Assembly (NCBI GenBank): GCA_017472375.1
Contig: JAFUQL010000176.1
Coordinates: 1 to 10,685 of the forward strand
From: Oscillospiraceae bacterium
GTDB lineage: Bacteria; Bacillota; Clostridia; Oscillospirales; Ruminococcaceae
DNA length: 10,685 nt
Reading direction: 5' to 3'
Shown here: in pieces, positions 1-5,417 of the stretch
Layout: the number at the start of each line of letters is the position of its first letter
Numbering within the stretch: position 1 is the first letter of the stretch
The notes under the pieces: generated by a model
Databases searched by the model: none
Seen by the model: the letters and a program-made list of their open reading frames with translations, nothing else
What the model was told of the DNA's origin: nothing
Made by a program: the position numbers and the translations under genes

Positions 1-234
1 CGCCACGCCCAGAAAGCCGATGACCACGCCGATGCCGTAGGGCATCAGCTTGGGCACATGGCTCTTGAACTTGCGGAAGGGGTCGGCCAGAAACTCCATG
101 ACCGTCTTGTAAATGCCGAACACGACACAGAGCACGCCGCCCGAGATGCCGGGCAGCACCGCACCCAGGCCCACCAGGGTGCCCTGCAGCACCTGGAACA
201 GCAGCCGGGACGGGGAAGTCTTTTTCTCGTTCAT
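1..234 (-). CDS. DUF368 family membrane protein, N-terminal part (cut by window edge)
   Basis: The first 78 codons of a leftward gene are present; the rest lies beyond position 1. The peptide starts MNEKKTSPSRLL and soon shows the DUF368 signature GLGAVLPGISGG followed by VFGIYKTVMEFL, then a second hydrophobic stretch (YGIGVVIGFLG). DUF368 proteins are polytopic membrane proteins; members have been linked to recycling undecaprenyl phosphate across the cytoplasmic membrane for cell-wall and polymer synthesis (PopT). That function is family knowledge, not something this fragment shows. The start is supported by AAGGAG seven bases upstream of the ATG and by a short, lysine-rich N-terminus before the first helix. 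An extended -10 promoter lies about 95 bases upstream, so the gene is probably transcribed on its own. Confidence 0.85.
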   Translation of the reverse strand, partial: MNEKKTSPSRLLFQVLQGTLVGLGAVLPGISGGVLCVVFGIYKTVMEFLADPFRKFKSHVPKLMPYGIGVVIGFLGVA

Positions 235-319
235 ATGGTTCTCCTTACGGGGCCCGCCGCGGGGCGGGACATTTGTTTTCGGGTCACCGCGCCGGGCACA
301 GAGGCGCACACCGGCACAG

Positions 320-336
320 ATTATAATATTATAGCA
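320..336 (-). promoter_or_regulatory. Probable promoter (-10) of the DUF368 gene
   Basis: On the minus strand the sequence TGCTATAAT (336-328) is an extended -10 element with a perfect TATAAT. A second TATAAT follows at 325-320. No good -35 box is visible, as expected when a TGn extension is present. Between it and the gene, CCCGCC/GGCGGG (253-268) can form a 6-bp hairpin just upstream of the ribosome binding site. Confidence 0.6.
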
Positions 337-413
337 TATTCCCGCGCAGGATACCACCTTTCGAGGGGCGGATCCCTTTTAACTTTCCGTGCCGGCAATG
401 CTTGCGGTGAACA

Positions 414-508
414 TCTTTCGCCAAAATGACAGAAAAGGCTCCATCTTTTGAGACAGAGCCTTTTTAACAGACAGGCGAATTGGAATTTCTCTATGTCTTG
501 GCGAAAGA
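414..508. repeat. 11-bp inverted repeat flanking the terminator
   Basis: TCTTTCGCCAA at 414-424 is matched by its exact complement TTGGCGAAAGA at 498-508. The terminator hairpin sits between the two arms. The arms could close a large outer stem around the terminator in RNA, or they could be coincidence. No target-site duplication or transposon gene accompanies them. Confidence 0.4.
433..465 (-). terminator. Rho-independent terminator of the leftward repair operon
   Basis: AAAAGGCTC (433-441) pairs perfectly with GAGCCTTTT (456-464) across a 14-base loop. Read leftwards the stem is followed by TTTTC, and read rightwards by TTTTT, so it can work in both directions. It lies about 50 bases past the stop codon of the GyrI-like gene and most likely ends that leftward transcript. 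Confidence 0.75.
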
Positions 509-515
509 CCGGCTC

Positions 516-1154
516 TCATCCCTCCCGGCGGCGGATGGGTTGGCGGATGACCGTCTTCCACTTCTCCGGGGGCACCCGCCGCGCATCCGACAGGTAGATC
601 TCGTGGTGCAGGCGGCCGCTCTCAAAGTCGCACTCATAGCCGTTCGCGGCCGCCCACGCATTCATCCGTTCCACGGTGGCCGCCTCTCCGTCAAAGGGTC
701 CGTGGTGCATGGCCTGCACGCACAGCCCTTCCTCCACCGTCAGGAATTCAGCGGCGGAGCAGTCCAGCTTCTTCTTGCGGGTCGCCTCTTCCACCACCCA
801 GTCGAACTGCTCCCGGGTCACGAAGTCCGGCAGGCGGATCACCGAGATCCAGTGAAAGTCCACCTTGCGGGCGGGGTCGAAGCCGTCGGTGCCCTCCTGC
901 TGCCAGAAGCCCTCCAGCGGTGGCACCACATAGTCGAAGAAGCCCTCCAGCTCCTTGCCGGCCTTTTTGCTCATGCGCAGGGTGTAGGCCACCGCATACA
1001 GTACCCCGATGGCCTGCTGATAGGCGCCGTCCGCCTCGTTGGGGTCGCCCTCGCCCCGCACAGCGATGTAATTCACCTGGGGCAGGGTCACCGCCCCGGG
1101 GATGTCCCTGGGCAGATAGAATTCTTTGTATTCCTTTTTAAAGTCAAAGGGCAT
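516..1154 (-). CDS. GyrI-like domain protein (COG4832-type)
   Basis: A 212-residue soluble protein without signal peptide or membrane segment. It matches the GyrI/SbmC-like small-molecule-binding fold as seen in the COG4832 group: MPFDFKKEYKEFY, then PRDIPGAVTLPQVNYIAV with the RGEGDPNE turn near residues 33-40, and a C-terminal half with VQAMHHGPFDGE (about 145-156). Related domains bind small hydrophobic ligands; Escherichia coli SbmC/GyrI protects gyrase and is SOS-induced. Whether this protein touches gyrase is unknown. AAAGGAG lies seven bases upstream of the ATG, and the stop of the DUF4130 gene is only 22 bases upstream, so it is almost certainly the last gene of that operon. A terminator follows. 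Confidence 0.85.
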   Translation of the reverse strand: MPFDFKKEYKEFYLPRDIPGAVTLPQVNYIAVRGEGDPNEADGAYQQAIGVLYAVAYTLRMSKKAGKELEGFFDYVVPPLEGFWQQEGTDGFDPARKVDFHWISVIRLPDFVTREQFDWVVEEATRKKKLDCSAAEFLTVEEGLCVQAMHHGPFDGEAATVERMNAWAAANGYECDFESGRLHHEIYLSDARRVPPEKWKTVIRQPIRRREG

Positions 1155-1176
1155 GGCGGGTCTCCTTTCGGCGGTC

Positions 1177-1935
1177 TCACCGCTCGTCCATCAGCTCGGT
1201 CATGCAGGCCCAGTACCGCTTGGGGCAGTGGGTGCGGCGCACCGTGGGATTGTACCGCTCCCGGATGCCGATGGTCTTGTAAAACTGCTGCCAGAGGGCC
1301 TGATACTCCGCCTCCTCTGCATCCGGAGGCGGCAGTCGGAAGCCCTCTTCGATCTCCACATATTCGGCCCGCCCGCCCCGGTACAGCAGCGCGACCCGGT
1401 GGGTCAGGTCCGCAATGAGGAAGTCACTGTCCGGGTAGCGGCCGCAGAAGTGGGGCCGCAGCAGGGGCAGGGCGTAGTGCTTGGGGCGGATCACCGCGCC
1501 CAGCATCCCCTCGTGCACCTGAAACCGCACAAAGCCCATCAGCAGGTGGGCTTCCTCAGTCACCGCCCGCTCCAGAGCCAGCACCGGGGCGGTGTCCGGG
1601 TGGGCGTAGTCCCATGCGGCGGCGGTGCCCCGGGCAAAGGCAGTGTGCAGAAAGCGCAGAAGCAGCAGTTCCTTCTCCCCGCTGCCGCTGAGGAAGGCCA
1701 GATGCACCAGCTCCTCTGCGCGGGGGCCCAGGGCGGGGCGCAGGCTGCGCTCCACCCGCACCGCGAAGGCAGGCTCGGTGGGGATGTCTCGGCAGTCGTA
1801 GAGGGTCAGCTGGGCCTGCTCCGGCGGCCAAATGGCCAGCGGCAGGGTCTTGCGGCGGAAGCTCTCGAACACGCAGCACAAAAAGCCGGGGTAGCTGCCG
1901 TCGTAGCGGTAGATTACATCTTCTGTGCGAACCGT
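1177..1935 (-). CDS. DUF4130/TIGR03915 putative DNA repair protein, start probably ACG
   Basis: About 252 residues. The family start motif is clear (VIYRYDGSYPGF, followed by VFESF), as is the conserved C-terminal end (RYNPTVRR, then PKRYW). TIGR03915 proteins occur as the partner of the TIGR03916 radical SAM protein, which is the gene just upstream here, and in some bacteria are fused to a uracil-DNA glycosylase family domain. The activity is not established. The start is odd: no ATG, GTG or TTG lies in frame between the preceding gene's C-terminal region and the family motif. A perfect GGAGGAGG (1950-1943) is followed after seven bases by ACG (1935-1933), in frame, giving an overlap of 22 bases with the radical SAM gene. 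I chose this as the start. Alternatives are a GTA at 1917, a TTG at 1881 that would remove the motif, or a base error turning ATG into ACG. Confidence 0.75.
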   Translation of the reverse strand, partial: TVRTEDVIYRYDGSYPGFLCCVFESFRRKTLPLAIWPPEQAQLTLYDCRDIPTEPAFAVRVERSLRPALGPRAEELVHLAFLSGSGEKELLLLRFLHTAFARGTAAAWDYAHPDTAPVLALERAVTEEAHLLMGFVRFQVHEGMLGAVIRPKHYALPLLRPHFCGRYPDSDFLIADLTHRVALLYRGGRAEYVEIEEGFRLPPPDAEEAEYQALWQQFYKTIGIRERYNPTVRRTHCPKRYWACMTELMDER

Positions 1936-3254
1936 GTGACCACCTCCTCCTGGACCATCCGCCCTGCGATCTGGGGCGGCAGCCCGGTGTCTGCCAGCAT
2001 CTGTACCTGCGGCGCACTGAACAGGCTGAGCTGTTCGCAGCCCGCGTTGAAGGCCATAGGGTCCAGCAGGGCGCGCACCACCGTCTCCCGCCTGGGCTGG
2101 CGGCTGCCGCCGTAGCCCTTGCAGCAAAGGAAATACTGCGCGCGCTTCAGCACCACACCGATGCGCTTCAGGCCCTCCAGATCCAGCGCCGCCTGCCTGC
2201 GGGCGATCAGGATGCGCTTTGCGCTGCGCGGACCAATGCCCGGCACCCGCAGCAGCAGTTCCAGCGGGGCGGTGTTCACGTCCACCGGGAACATCCCGTA
2301 ATGCTGGATGGCCCAGTTGCACTTGGGGTCCAGGTAGGGGTTGAAATTGGGCTCCTCCTCGGTGAGGATCTCAGCCGCGGAGAAGTGGTAATAGCGCAGC
2401 AGCCAATCGGCCTGGTAGAGCCGGTGCTCCCGCAGCAGCGGCGGCTTGGTGTCCAGTGCAGGCAGGCGCGTGTCCTCCACCACCGGGATGTAAGCGGAAT
2501 AGAACACCCGCTTGAGGCTGTACTTTTTATACAGGCCCTCGGTCAGCCGGAGGATCTGGCGGTCGCTCTCCGGCGTGGCGCCCACGATCATCTGGGTGCT
2601 CTGGCCGGCGGGCGCAAACGCAGGGGCCGCCCGGTATGTTTGCAGCTCCTGCCGGCTCTGGGCACCGGCCGCCGCGATCTGCCCCATAGGCCGCAGAATG
2701 GCCTGCCGGTGTTTATCGGGGGCCAGCAGGTTCAGGCTGCGCTCACTGGGCAGCTCGATGTTCACGCTCAGGCGGTCGGCCAGATAGCCCAGCTTCTGCA
2801 CCAGCCCCGGATCCGCGCCCGGGATGGTTTTGGCGTGGATGTAGCCGCGGAAGCGGTATTCTTCCCGCAGGATGCGCAGGGTCTCGATCATCCGCTCCAT
2901 GGTGTAGTCAGGGCTTTGCAGCACCGCACTGGAGATGAACAGTCCCTCGATGTAGTTGCGGCGGTAAAATTGAAGGGTCAGGTCGGCCAGCTCGCGGGGG
3001 GCAAAGGCCGCCCGGGGCAAATCGTTGGAGCGGCGGTTGATGCAGTAGCTGCAGTCATAGACGCAAACGTTGGTCAGCAGCACCTTCAGCAGGCTGATGC
3101 ACCGGCCGTCCGATGCAAAACTGTGGCAGATGCCCGGCGCCGAACAGCTTCCCATGCTGCCCCGCCGGCCTGCCCGGTCGATGCCGCTGGAAGTACAGGC
3201 CACATCGTATTTTGCACTGTCGCTCAGAATGGTCAGTTTTTGCAGCAATTCCAT
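1914..3254 (-). CDS. Radical SAM putative DNA modification/repair protein (TIGR03916)
   Basis: 446 residues. The radical SAM cluster motif CxxxCxxC is Cys64, Cys68, Cys71 in NVCVYDCSYCINRRSND, preceded by the family block GICHSFASDGRCISLL (41-56). The C-terminal third holds helix-hairpin-helix DNA-binding motifs: LLRVPGIGPRSAKRIL around 334-349 and a second around 358-375. This fits a [4Fe-4S]/S-adenosylmethionine enzyme acting on DNA; the substrate is unknown. The ATG at 3254 was chosen because GAGGAG lies nine bases upstream and the protein then begins MELLQKLTILSDSAKYDV, as expected for the family; an ATG 13 codons earlier has no ribosome binding site. The gene overlaps the DUF4130 gene downstream and is preceded by a structured leader. 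Confidence 0.9.
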   Translation of the reverse strand: MELLQKLTILSDSAKYDVACTSSGIDRAGRRGSMGSCSAPGICHSFASDGRCISLLKVLLTNVCVYDCSYCINRRSNDLPRAAFAPRELADLTLQFYRRNYIEGLFISSAVLQSPDYTMERMIETLRILREEYRFRGYIHAKTIPGADPGLVQKLGYLADRLSVNIELPSERSLNLLAPDKHRQAILRPMGQIAAAGAQSRQELQTYRAAPAFAPAGQSTQMIVGATPESDRQILRLTEGLYKKYSLKRVFYSAYIPVVEDTRLPALDTKPPLLREHRLYQADWLLRYYHFSAAEILTEEEPNFNPYLDPKCNWAIQHYGMFPVDVNTAPLELLLRVPGIGPRSAKRILIARRQAALDLEGLKRIGVVLKRAQYFLCCKGYGGSRQPRRETVVRALLDPMAFNAGCEQLSLFSAPQVQMLADTGLPPQIAGRMVQEEVVTRFAQKM

Positions 3255-3391
3255 AGATCCGGTCTCCTCGCCGGGAAAAGGGTGCAGAAACATTGGCCCG
3301 CGGTGTGTTTTCTCCGCGGGCCGGCTCCGCCTGTACGGCGGCTGCTCCCTTCGGGGCCCCGGCAGAAGGTCCCGTTAAAGTCCCGATTATC
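3255..3391 (-). promoter_or_regulatory. GC-rich structured leader of the radical SAM operon
   Basis: The 180 bases between the repressor gene and the radical SAM gene hold three consecutive stem candidates: GGCCCGCGG/CCGCGGGCC (3295-3303 with 3314-3322, 10-base loop), CCGCC/GGCGG (3327-3331 with 3337-3341) and CCC/GGG closing a 4-base loop (3347-3356). None is followed by a T-run on the minus strand, so they are not ordinary terminators. A GATAAT (3391-3386, minus) could be a -10 box but lacks a convincing -35. I do not recognise a known riboswitch. Confidence 0.45.
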
Positions 3392-3434
3392 GTATTTTGT
3401 ATCTGTTATACTCTGGGCATGGAGAGAAGCACGC

Positions 3435-4046
3435 TCACCACTGGGTCACCGTCTTGACCACCTTGCCCACCACATGAAGCTGCTCCAGCTCCTCGCCGCG
3501 CAGTACCAGGTCCTCATAGGCGGGGTTAAAGGGATGCAGCACCACTGCATTCCCCCGCACCACGAACTTCTTCAGGGTACCCTCACCGTCGCCGTACACC
3601 AACACGCCCAGATCGCCGTTGTCCAGCGTGGGCTGTTTGTGCACCAGTGCCAGGTCACCGTCCTGAATGCGGGGCTCCATGCTGTCGCCGCGCACCACCA
3701 GGTAGAAGTAGTTGTCCGGGTCTTTCACATCGGCGTATTCGCTGCCATAATCCTCTTCAAAGGCCAGTGCGCCGTAACCGGCCTTTACGGTACCCACCAC
3801 GGGGATCCGGAATCGGTCGTAACGGCTGACAGGGCGGGCATCCTCCGGGGTCTCCACTCCCAGCAGAGCATCCACCGATACCTCCAGCAGTTCCGCGATG
3901 CGGGCCAGCATGCTGGGGTCAGGGGTACTGCTCCCCTTCTCCCACTTGCCCACCATCTGCTGGGTCACACCCACATGGGCGCCCAGTTCGCGCTGGCTCA
4001 GGCCCTTTTCTTTGCGCAGGCTGCGCAGCATCTGTGTAAACATCAT
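3435..4046 (-). CDS. LexA/CI-like repressor: XRE helix-turn-helix plus S24 self-cleavage domain
   Basis: 203 residues. Residues 5-60 form a Cro/CI-type helix-turn-helix (LSQRELGAHVGVTQQMVGKW). A short linker leads to an S24/LexA-type domain: Ala89-Gly90 in VGTVKAGYGA fits the self-cleavage site, Ser122 in VVRGDSMEP the nucleophile, and Lys159 in GEGTLKKF the general base. All key residues are present, so RecA-stimulated self-cleavage and derepression on DNA damage is likely from family knowledge. Classical Firmicute LexA has a winged helix instead of an XRE domain, so this is better called LexA-like. It is divergent from the small membrane protein gene, and dyads in the shared region suggest it represses both itself and that gene. 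No terminator is visible after it, so some transcripts may read into the radical SAM operon. ATG-ATG makes the exact first residue uncertain by one. Confidence 0.9.
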   Translation of the reverse strand: MMFTQMLRSLRKEKGLSQRELGAHVGVTQQMVGKWEKGSSTPDPSMLARIAELLEVSVDALLGVETPEDARPVSRYDRFRIPVVGTVKAGYGALAFEEDYGSEYADVKDPDNYFYLVVRGDSMEPRIQDGDLALVHKQPTLDNGDLGVLVYGDGEGTLKKFVVRGNAVVLHPFNPAYEDLVLRGEELEQLHVVGKVVKTVTQW

Positions 4047-4066
4047 CAGAAGCCCCCTTTTCTGTC

Positions 4067-4092
4067 TCTATATTACAACCAATCGTTGTCAA
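4067..4092 (-). promoter_or_regulatory. Promoter of the XRE-S24 repressor with operator 1
   Basis: On the minus strand a perfect TTGACA (4092-4087) precedes TATAGA (4072-4067) or TAATAT (4075-4070). Spacing to the first is only 14 bases; TTTACT further upstream with 17 bases to TAATAT is an alternative. The dyad ACAACCAATCGTTGT (4075-4089) covers the -35 edge and spacer, an ideal place for autorepression. Confidence 0.65.
4075..4089. promoter_or_regulatory. Operator dyad 1, ACAAC-N5-GTTGT
   Basis: ACAACCAATCGTTGT: perfect 5-bp arms around a 5-base centre. It shares 13 of 15 bases with the dyad at 4184-4198, including both full arms, and sits inside the repressor's own promoter. Binding by the XRE-S24 protein is inferred. 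Confidence 0.65.
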
Positions 4093-4127
4093 AGTAAAGG
4101 GAAATCGCAAAAATAATTCTCCAAAAA

Positions 4128-4154
4128 GTTGTGAAACAACCCTTGACAACAACC
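4128..4154. promoter_or_regulatory. Central cluster of operator half-sites
   Basis: GTTGTGAAACAAC (4128-4140) is a dyad with the arms in opposite order to the two outer operators. Another ACAAC starts at 4146, ten bases (about one helical turn) after the ACAAC at 4136, and merges with the -35 box of the rightward promoter. This could be a third, weaker repressor site. Confidence 0.45.
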
Positions 4155-4171
4155 TTTTGGCGTATTATGAT
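4143..4171 (+). promoter_or_regulatory. Promoter of the small membrane protein gene
   Basis: Perfect -35 TTGACA (4143-4148), 17-base spacer, -10 TATGAT (4166-4171). Transcription would begin near 4178, placing operator 2 within the first transcribed bases and leaving a leader of about 80 bases before the gene. Confidence 0.75.
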
Positions 4172-4183
4172 GAAGGCACACAG

Positions 4184-4198
4184 ACAACCCATAGTTGT
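4184..4198. promoter_or_regulatory. Operator dyad 2, ACAAC-N5-GTTGT
   Basis: ACAACCCATAGTTGT: same arms and same spacing as operator 1, located about +6 to +20 relative to the predicted rightward start. A repressor bound here would block initiation or early elongation. Confidence 0.65.
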
Positions 4199-4260
4199 TT
4201 TCGAGGCATCGCCTCCTATTGATACGACCGGGCCCGCCCCGCATGAAAGGAGACATCGTC

Positions 4261-4560
4261 ATGTCTGCATCCTACCGCGTGAAATCTATGGTCTATCGTA
4301 TGCTCTGCCTGGCCTGCGCGCTGGGCAGCCTGATGTGCCTGGGCAATCTGTTTGCGGCTTTTCTGCCCGCAGTGGGCAGCACCTTCGTGTTGGCCGTGCT
4401 GACCCGCCTGTTCTACCTGCAGAGCCTGCGCGCTGAGCGGGCCGGCCAGCGCGCCGCCCGCCGTCACAGCCGCCGTATGGCCCGCCGCCCTGCGCCTGCC
4501 GCCGTTCGGCAGCCTGCCTTTACCGCAAGCTGCTCCGCCGAGCTGCTCCGCACCGCCTGA
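4261..4560 (+). CDS. Small membrane protein, candidate damage-induced effector (unknown family)
   Basis: 99 residues; I do not recognise the family. Two hydrophobic segments, roughly residues 13-35 and 37-55, are followed by a strongly basic, arginine-rich cytoplasmic-type tail (57-76, about ten Arg) and a polar end. AAAGGAG (4246-4252) eight bases before the ATG fixes the start; an in-frame ATG at 4195 has no such site. Its promoter is strong by sequence and overlaps a dyad repeated in the divergent S24 repressor's promoter, so expression is probably held off until the repressor is cleaved. In other Firmicutes the gene opposite lexA is often yneA, a small membrane division inhibitor. This protein has no LysM domain, so the comparison concerns position and regulation only. 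A terminator region follows. Confidence 0.75.
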   Translation: MSASYRVKSMVYRMLCLACALGSLMCLGNLFAAFLPAVGSTFVLAVLTRLFYLQSLRAERAGQRAARRHSRRMARRPAPAAVRQPAFTASCSAELLRTA

Positions 4561-4647
4561 CTCTGTCCTCCTTCTTTTGGCCGGCCGGGCTGCCGATGCT
4601 CCGCTACAGCATCCTGCAGCCCGCACCGACCCTTTACCCCCAAGCCC

Positions 4648-4701
4648 GGCCCGGGCGTGTGTCGGCAGCGCCGCCCGGGCCCCTGGCAGGGGGATTTTTT
4701 A
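4648..4701 (+). terminator. Terminator region after the small membrane protein gene
   Basis: A 10-bp perfect stem GGCCCGGGCG (4648-4657) with CGCCCGGGCC (4672-4681) is followed by CCCC-TGGCA-GGGG (4680-4692) running into GATTTTTTA. The second small hairpin plus T-run is the likely terminator; the two stems share bases at their junction and may be alternatives. Confidence 0.65.
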
Positions 4702-4729
4702 TCCCGCAATAAAAAAATTCAAAATCCTC

Positions 4730-4758
4730 TTGACAACCCGCCCCAGGCATGATATTAG
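4730..4758 (+). promoter_or_regulatory. Promoter of the serine tRNA pair
   Basis: TTGACA (4730-4735), 17-base spacer, TATTAG (4753-4758). It is the only consensus-like promoter before the two tRNA genes and lies about 40 bases upstream of the first. Confidence 0.65.
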
Positions 4759-4796
4759 AATACTCGCATTCCGCAGGCGGTGCGGGTGCCCACTGT

Positions 4797-4885
4797 GGAG
4801 AGATGTCCGAGTGGTTTATGGAGCCGGTCTTGAAAACCGGTGACCCGGCAACGGGCCGTGGGTTCGAATCCCACTCTCTCCGCCA
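4797..4885 (+). tRNA. tRNA-Ser, anticodon TGA
   Basis: The acceptor GGAGAGA (4797-4803) pairs with TCTCTCC (4875-4881); discriminator G and encoded CCA end at 4885. The anticodon stem CCGGT/ACCGG closes the loop CTTGAAA with anticodon TGA at 4831-4833. The long variable arm (CCCGGCAACGGG region) is typical of serine tRNA, and the T-arm reads GTGGG-TTCGAAT-CCCAC. It reads UCA and related serine codons. Confidence 0.97.
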
Positions 4886-4919
4886 TTTTAATTGAATCAC
4901 GTGCAAGTGACTTTGCTCT

Positions 4920-5010
4920 GGAGAAATACTCAAGAGGTCGAAGAGGCGCCCCTGCTAAGGGCGTAGGTCGGGTAACCGGCGCGAGGGTTCAAATCCCTCT
5001 TTCTCCGCCA
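4920..5010 (+). tRNA. tRNA-Ser, anticodon GCT
   Basis: The acceptor GGAGAAA (4920-4926) pairs with TTTCTCC (5000-5006), then G and CCA to 5010. The anticodon stem CGCCC/GGGCG closes the loop CTGCTAA with anticodon GCT at 4954-4956. A long variable arm (GTCGGGTAACCGGC) and T-arm GAGGG-TTCAAAT-CCCTC support serine; it reads AGC/AGU. It lies 34 bases after the TGA tRNA, presumably on one precursor transcript. Confidence 0.97.
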
Positions 5011-5011
5011 G

Positions 5012-5054
5012 AACGCGATAATCTGTTGGAAAACACAGGTTATCGCGTTTTTCT
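5012..5054 (+). terminator. Strong terminator of the tRNA transcript
   Basis: AACGCGATAA (5012-5021) pairs with TTATCGCGTT (5040-5049), and the stem continues inwards with TCTGT/ACAGG (one G-U) to about 15 bp with an 8-base loop, followed by TTTCTT. It starts two bases after the tRNA CCA end. Confidence 0.9.
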
Positions 5055-5136
5055 TATATATCAAGCGGCTTTTCGCGCATTTTCGTTTGGATGCAGCCCG
5101 GCGTACCCTGTGCCCCGCCCTGCTTCGCATGGCCGC

Positions 5137-5145
5137 TGCTATAAA
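5137..5145 (+). promoter_or_regulatory. Extended -10 for the 27-residue peptide gene
   Basis: TGCTATAAA is a good extended -10. No -35 box is visible 16-18 bases upstream. It would give a leader of about 55 bases before the small ORF and lies after the tRNA terminator, so the peptide gene probably has its own transcript. Confidence 0.45.
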
Positions 5146-5205
5146 ACCATTCGCCCATCCCCCGGCGCATCGAGCGCCGCAGTCTCAACAGAAAGGAGGT
5201 TTCTC

Positions 5206-5289
5206 ATGGATCTGACCATTGCTCTCGTCGCCGCCGTCGTGGGTGTGCTGATCTCCGTCTTCGTGACCTTCAAGAAGAACGGCAAGTAA
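5206..5289 (+). CDS. 27-residue single-pass membrane peptide
   Basis: The peptide starts MDLTIALVAAVVGVLISV, continues with FVTF and ends in the basic tail KKNGK: one hydrophobic helix (about residues 4-22). AAAGGAGG (5192-5199) lies six bases before the ATG, the best ribosome binding site in the area, and a strong terminator follows the stop. Size, single helix and lysine tail resemble type I toxins and holin-like toxins of Firmicutes, but those families are diverse and I see no convincing antisense RNA promoter, so toxin function is only a possibility. It could equally be a small regulatory subunit of a membrane protein. It does not belong to the tRNA transcript. Confidence 0.65.
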   Translation: MDLTIALVAAVVGVLISVFVTFKKNGK

Positions 5290-5346
5290 ACGACCTGTAC
5301 ATAGCCGGCAGCCAAGGCCGCCGAACAGCCTTCCCATAAACAAAAC

Positions 5347-5388
5347 AGCCCGCAGGAGCTCTTGCAAAGCTTCTGCGGGCTATTTTTA
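5347..5388. terminator. Bidirectional terminator between the small peptide gene and cls
   Basis: AGCCCGCAGGAGCT (5347-5360) pairs with AGCTTCTGCGGGCT (5368-5381) with one G-U pair and a 7-base loop. The right side continues ATTTTTAG; on the minus strand the stem is followed by GTTTTGTTT. It can end both the peptide transcript and the convergent cardiolipin synthase transcript. Confidence 0.85.
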
Positions 5389-5417
5389 GTGCAGGCATTC
5401 AAAAAGGTCGGGCGCGC

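Noticed and set aside
480..1418. Long rightward reading frame opposite the GyrI-like and DUF4130 genes
   Set aside because: It is a GC-rich shadow: no ribosome binding site, no recognisable domain, and the opposite strand carries clear protein families.
2301..4097. 598-codon rightward open frame across the radical SAM and repressor genes
   Set aside because: It is antisense to two well-supported genes, crosses their intergenic gap and has low-complexity, His/Gln/Leu-rich composition typical of shadow frames.
3435..4560. Prophage immunity region (CI/Cro pair)
   Set aside because: The divergent gene is a membrane protein and not a Cro-like DNA-binding protein, and no phage structural, replication or integrase genes are in the window. 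A small phage-derived remnant cannot be fully excluded.
4730..4738. ACAACC half-site in the tRNA promoter as a further repressor operator
   Set aside because: There is only one arm, and it largely coincides with the TTGACA -35 consensus; no GTTGT arm follows at the proper distance.
4797..5010. Two serine tRNAs as an integration hotspot with attachment site
   Set aside because: No integrase, no duplicated tRNA 3' end and no foreign-looking gene block nearby; the tRNA transcript ends in an intact terminator.
4840..5289. 149-codon frame running from tRNA-Ser through the second tRNA into the 27-residue peptide
   Set aside because: It crosses both tRNA genes and a strong terminator. Only the last 27 codons have a ribosome binding site and protein-like character.
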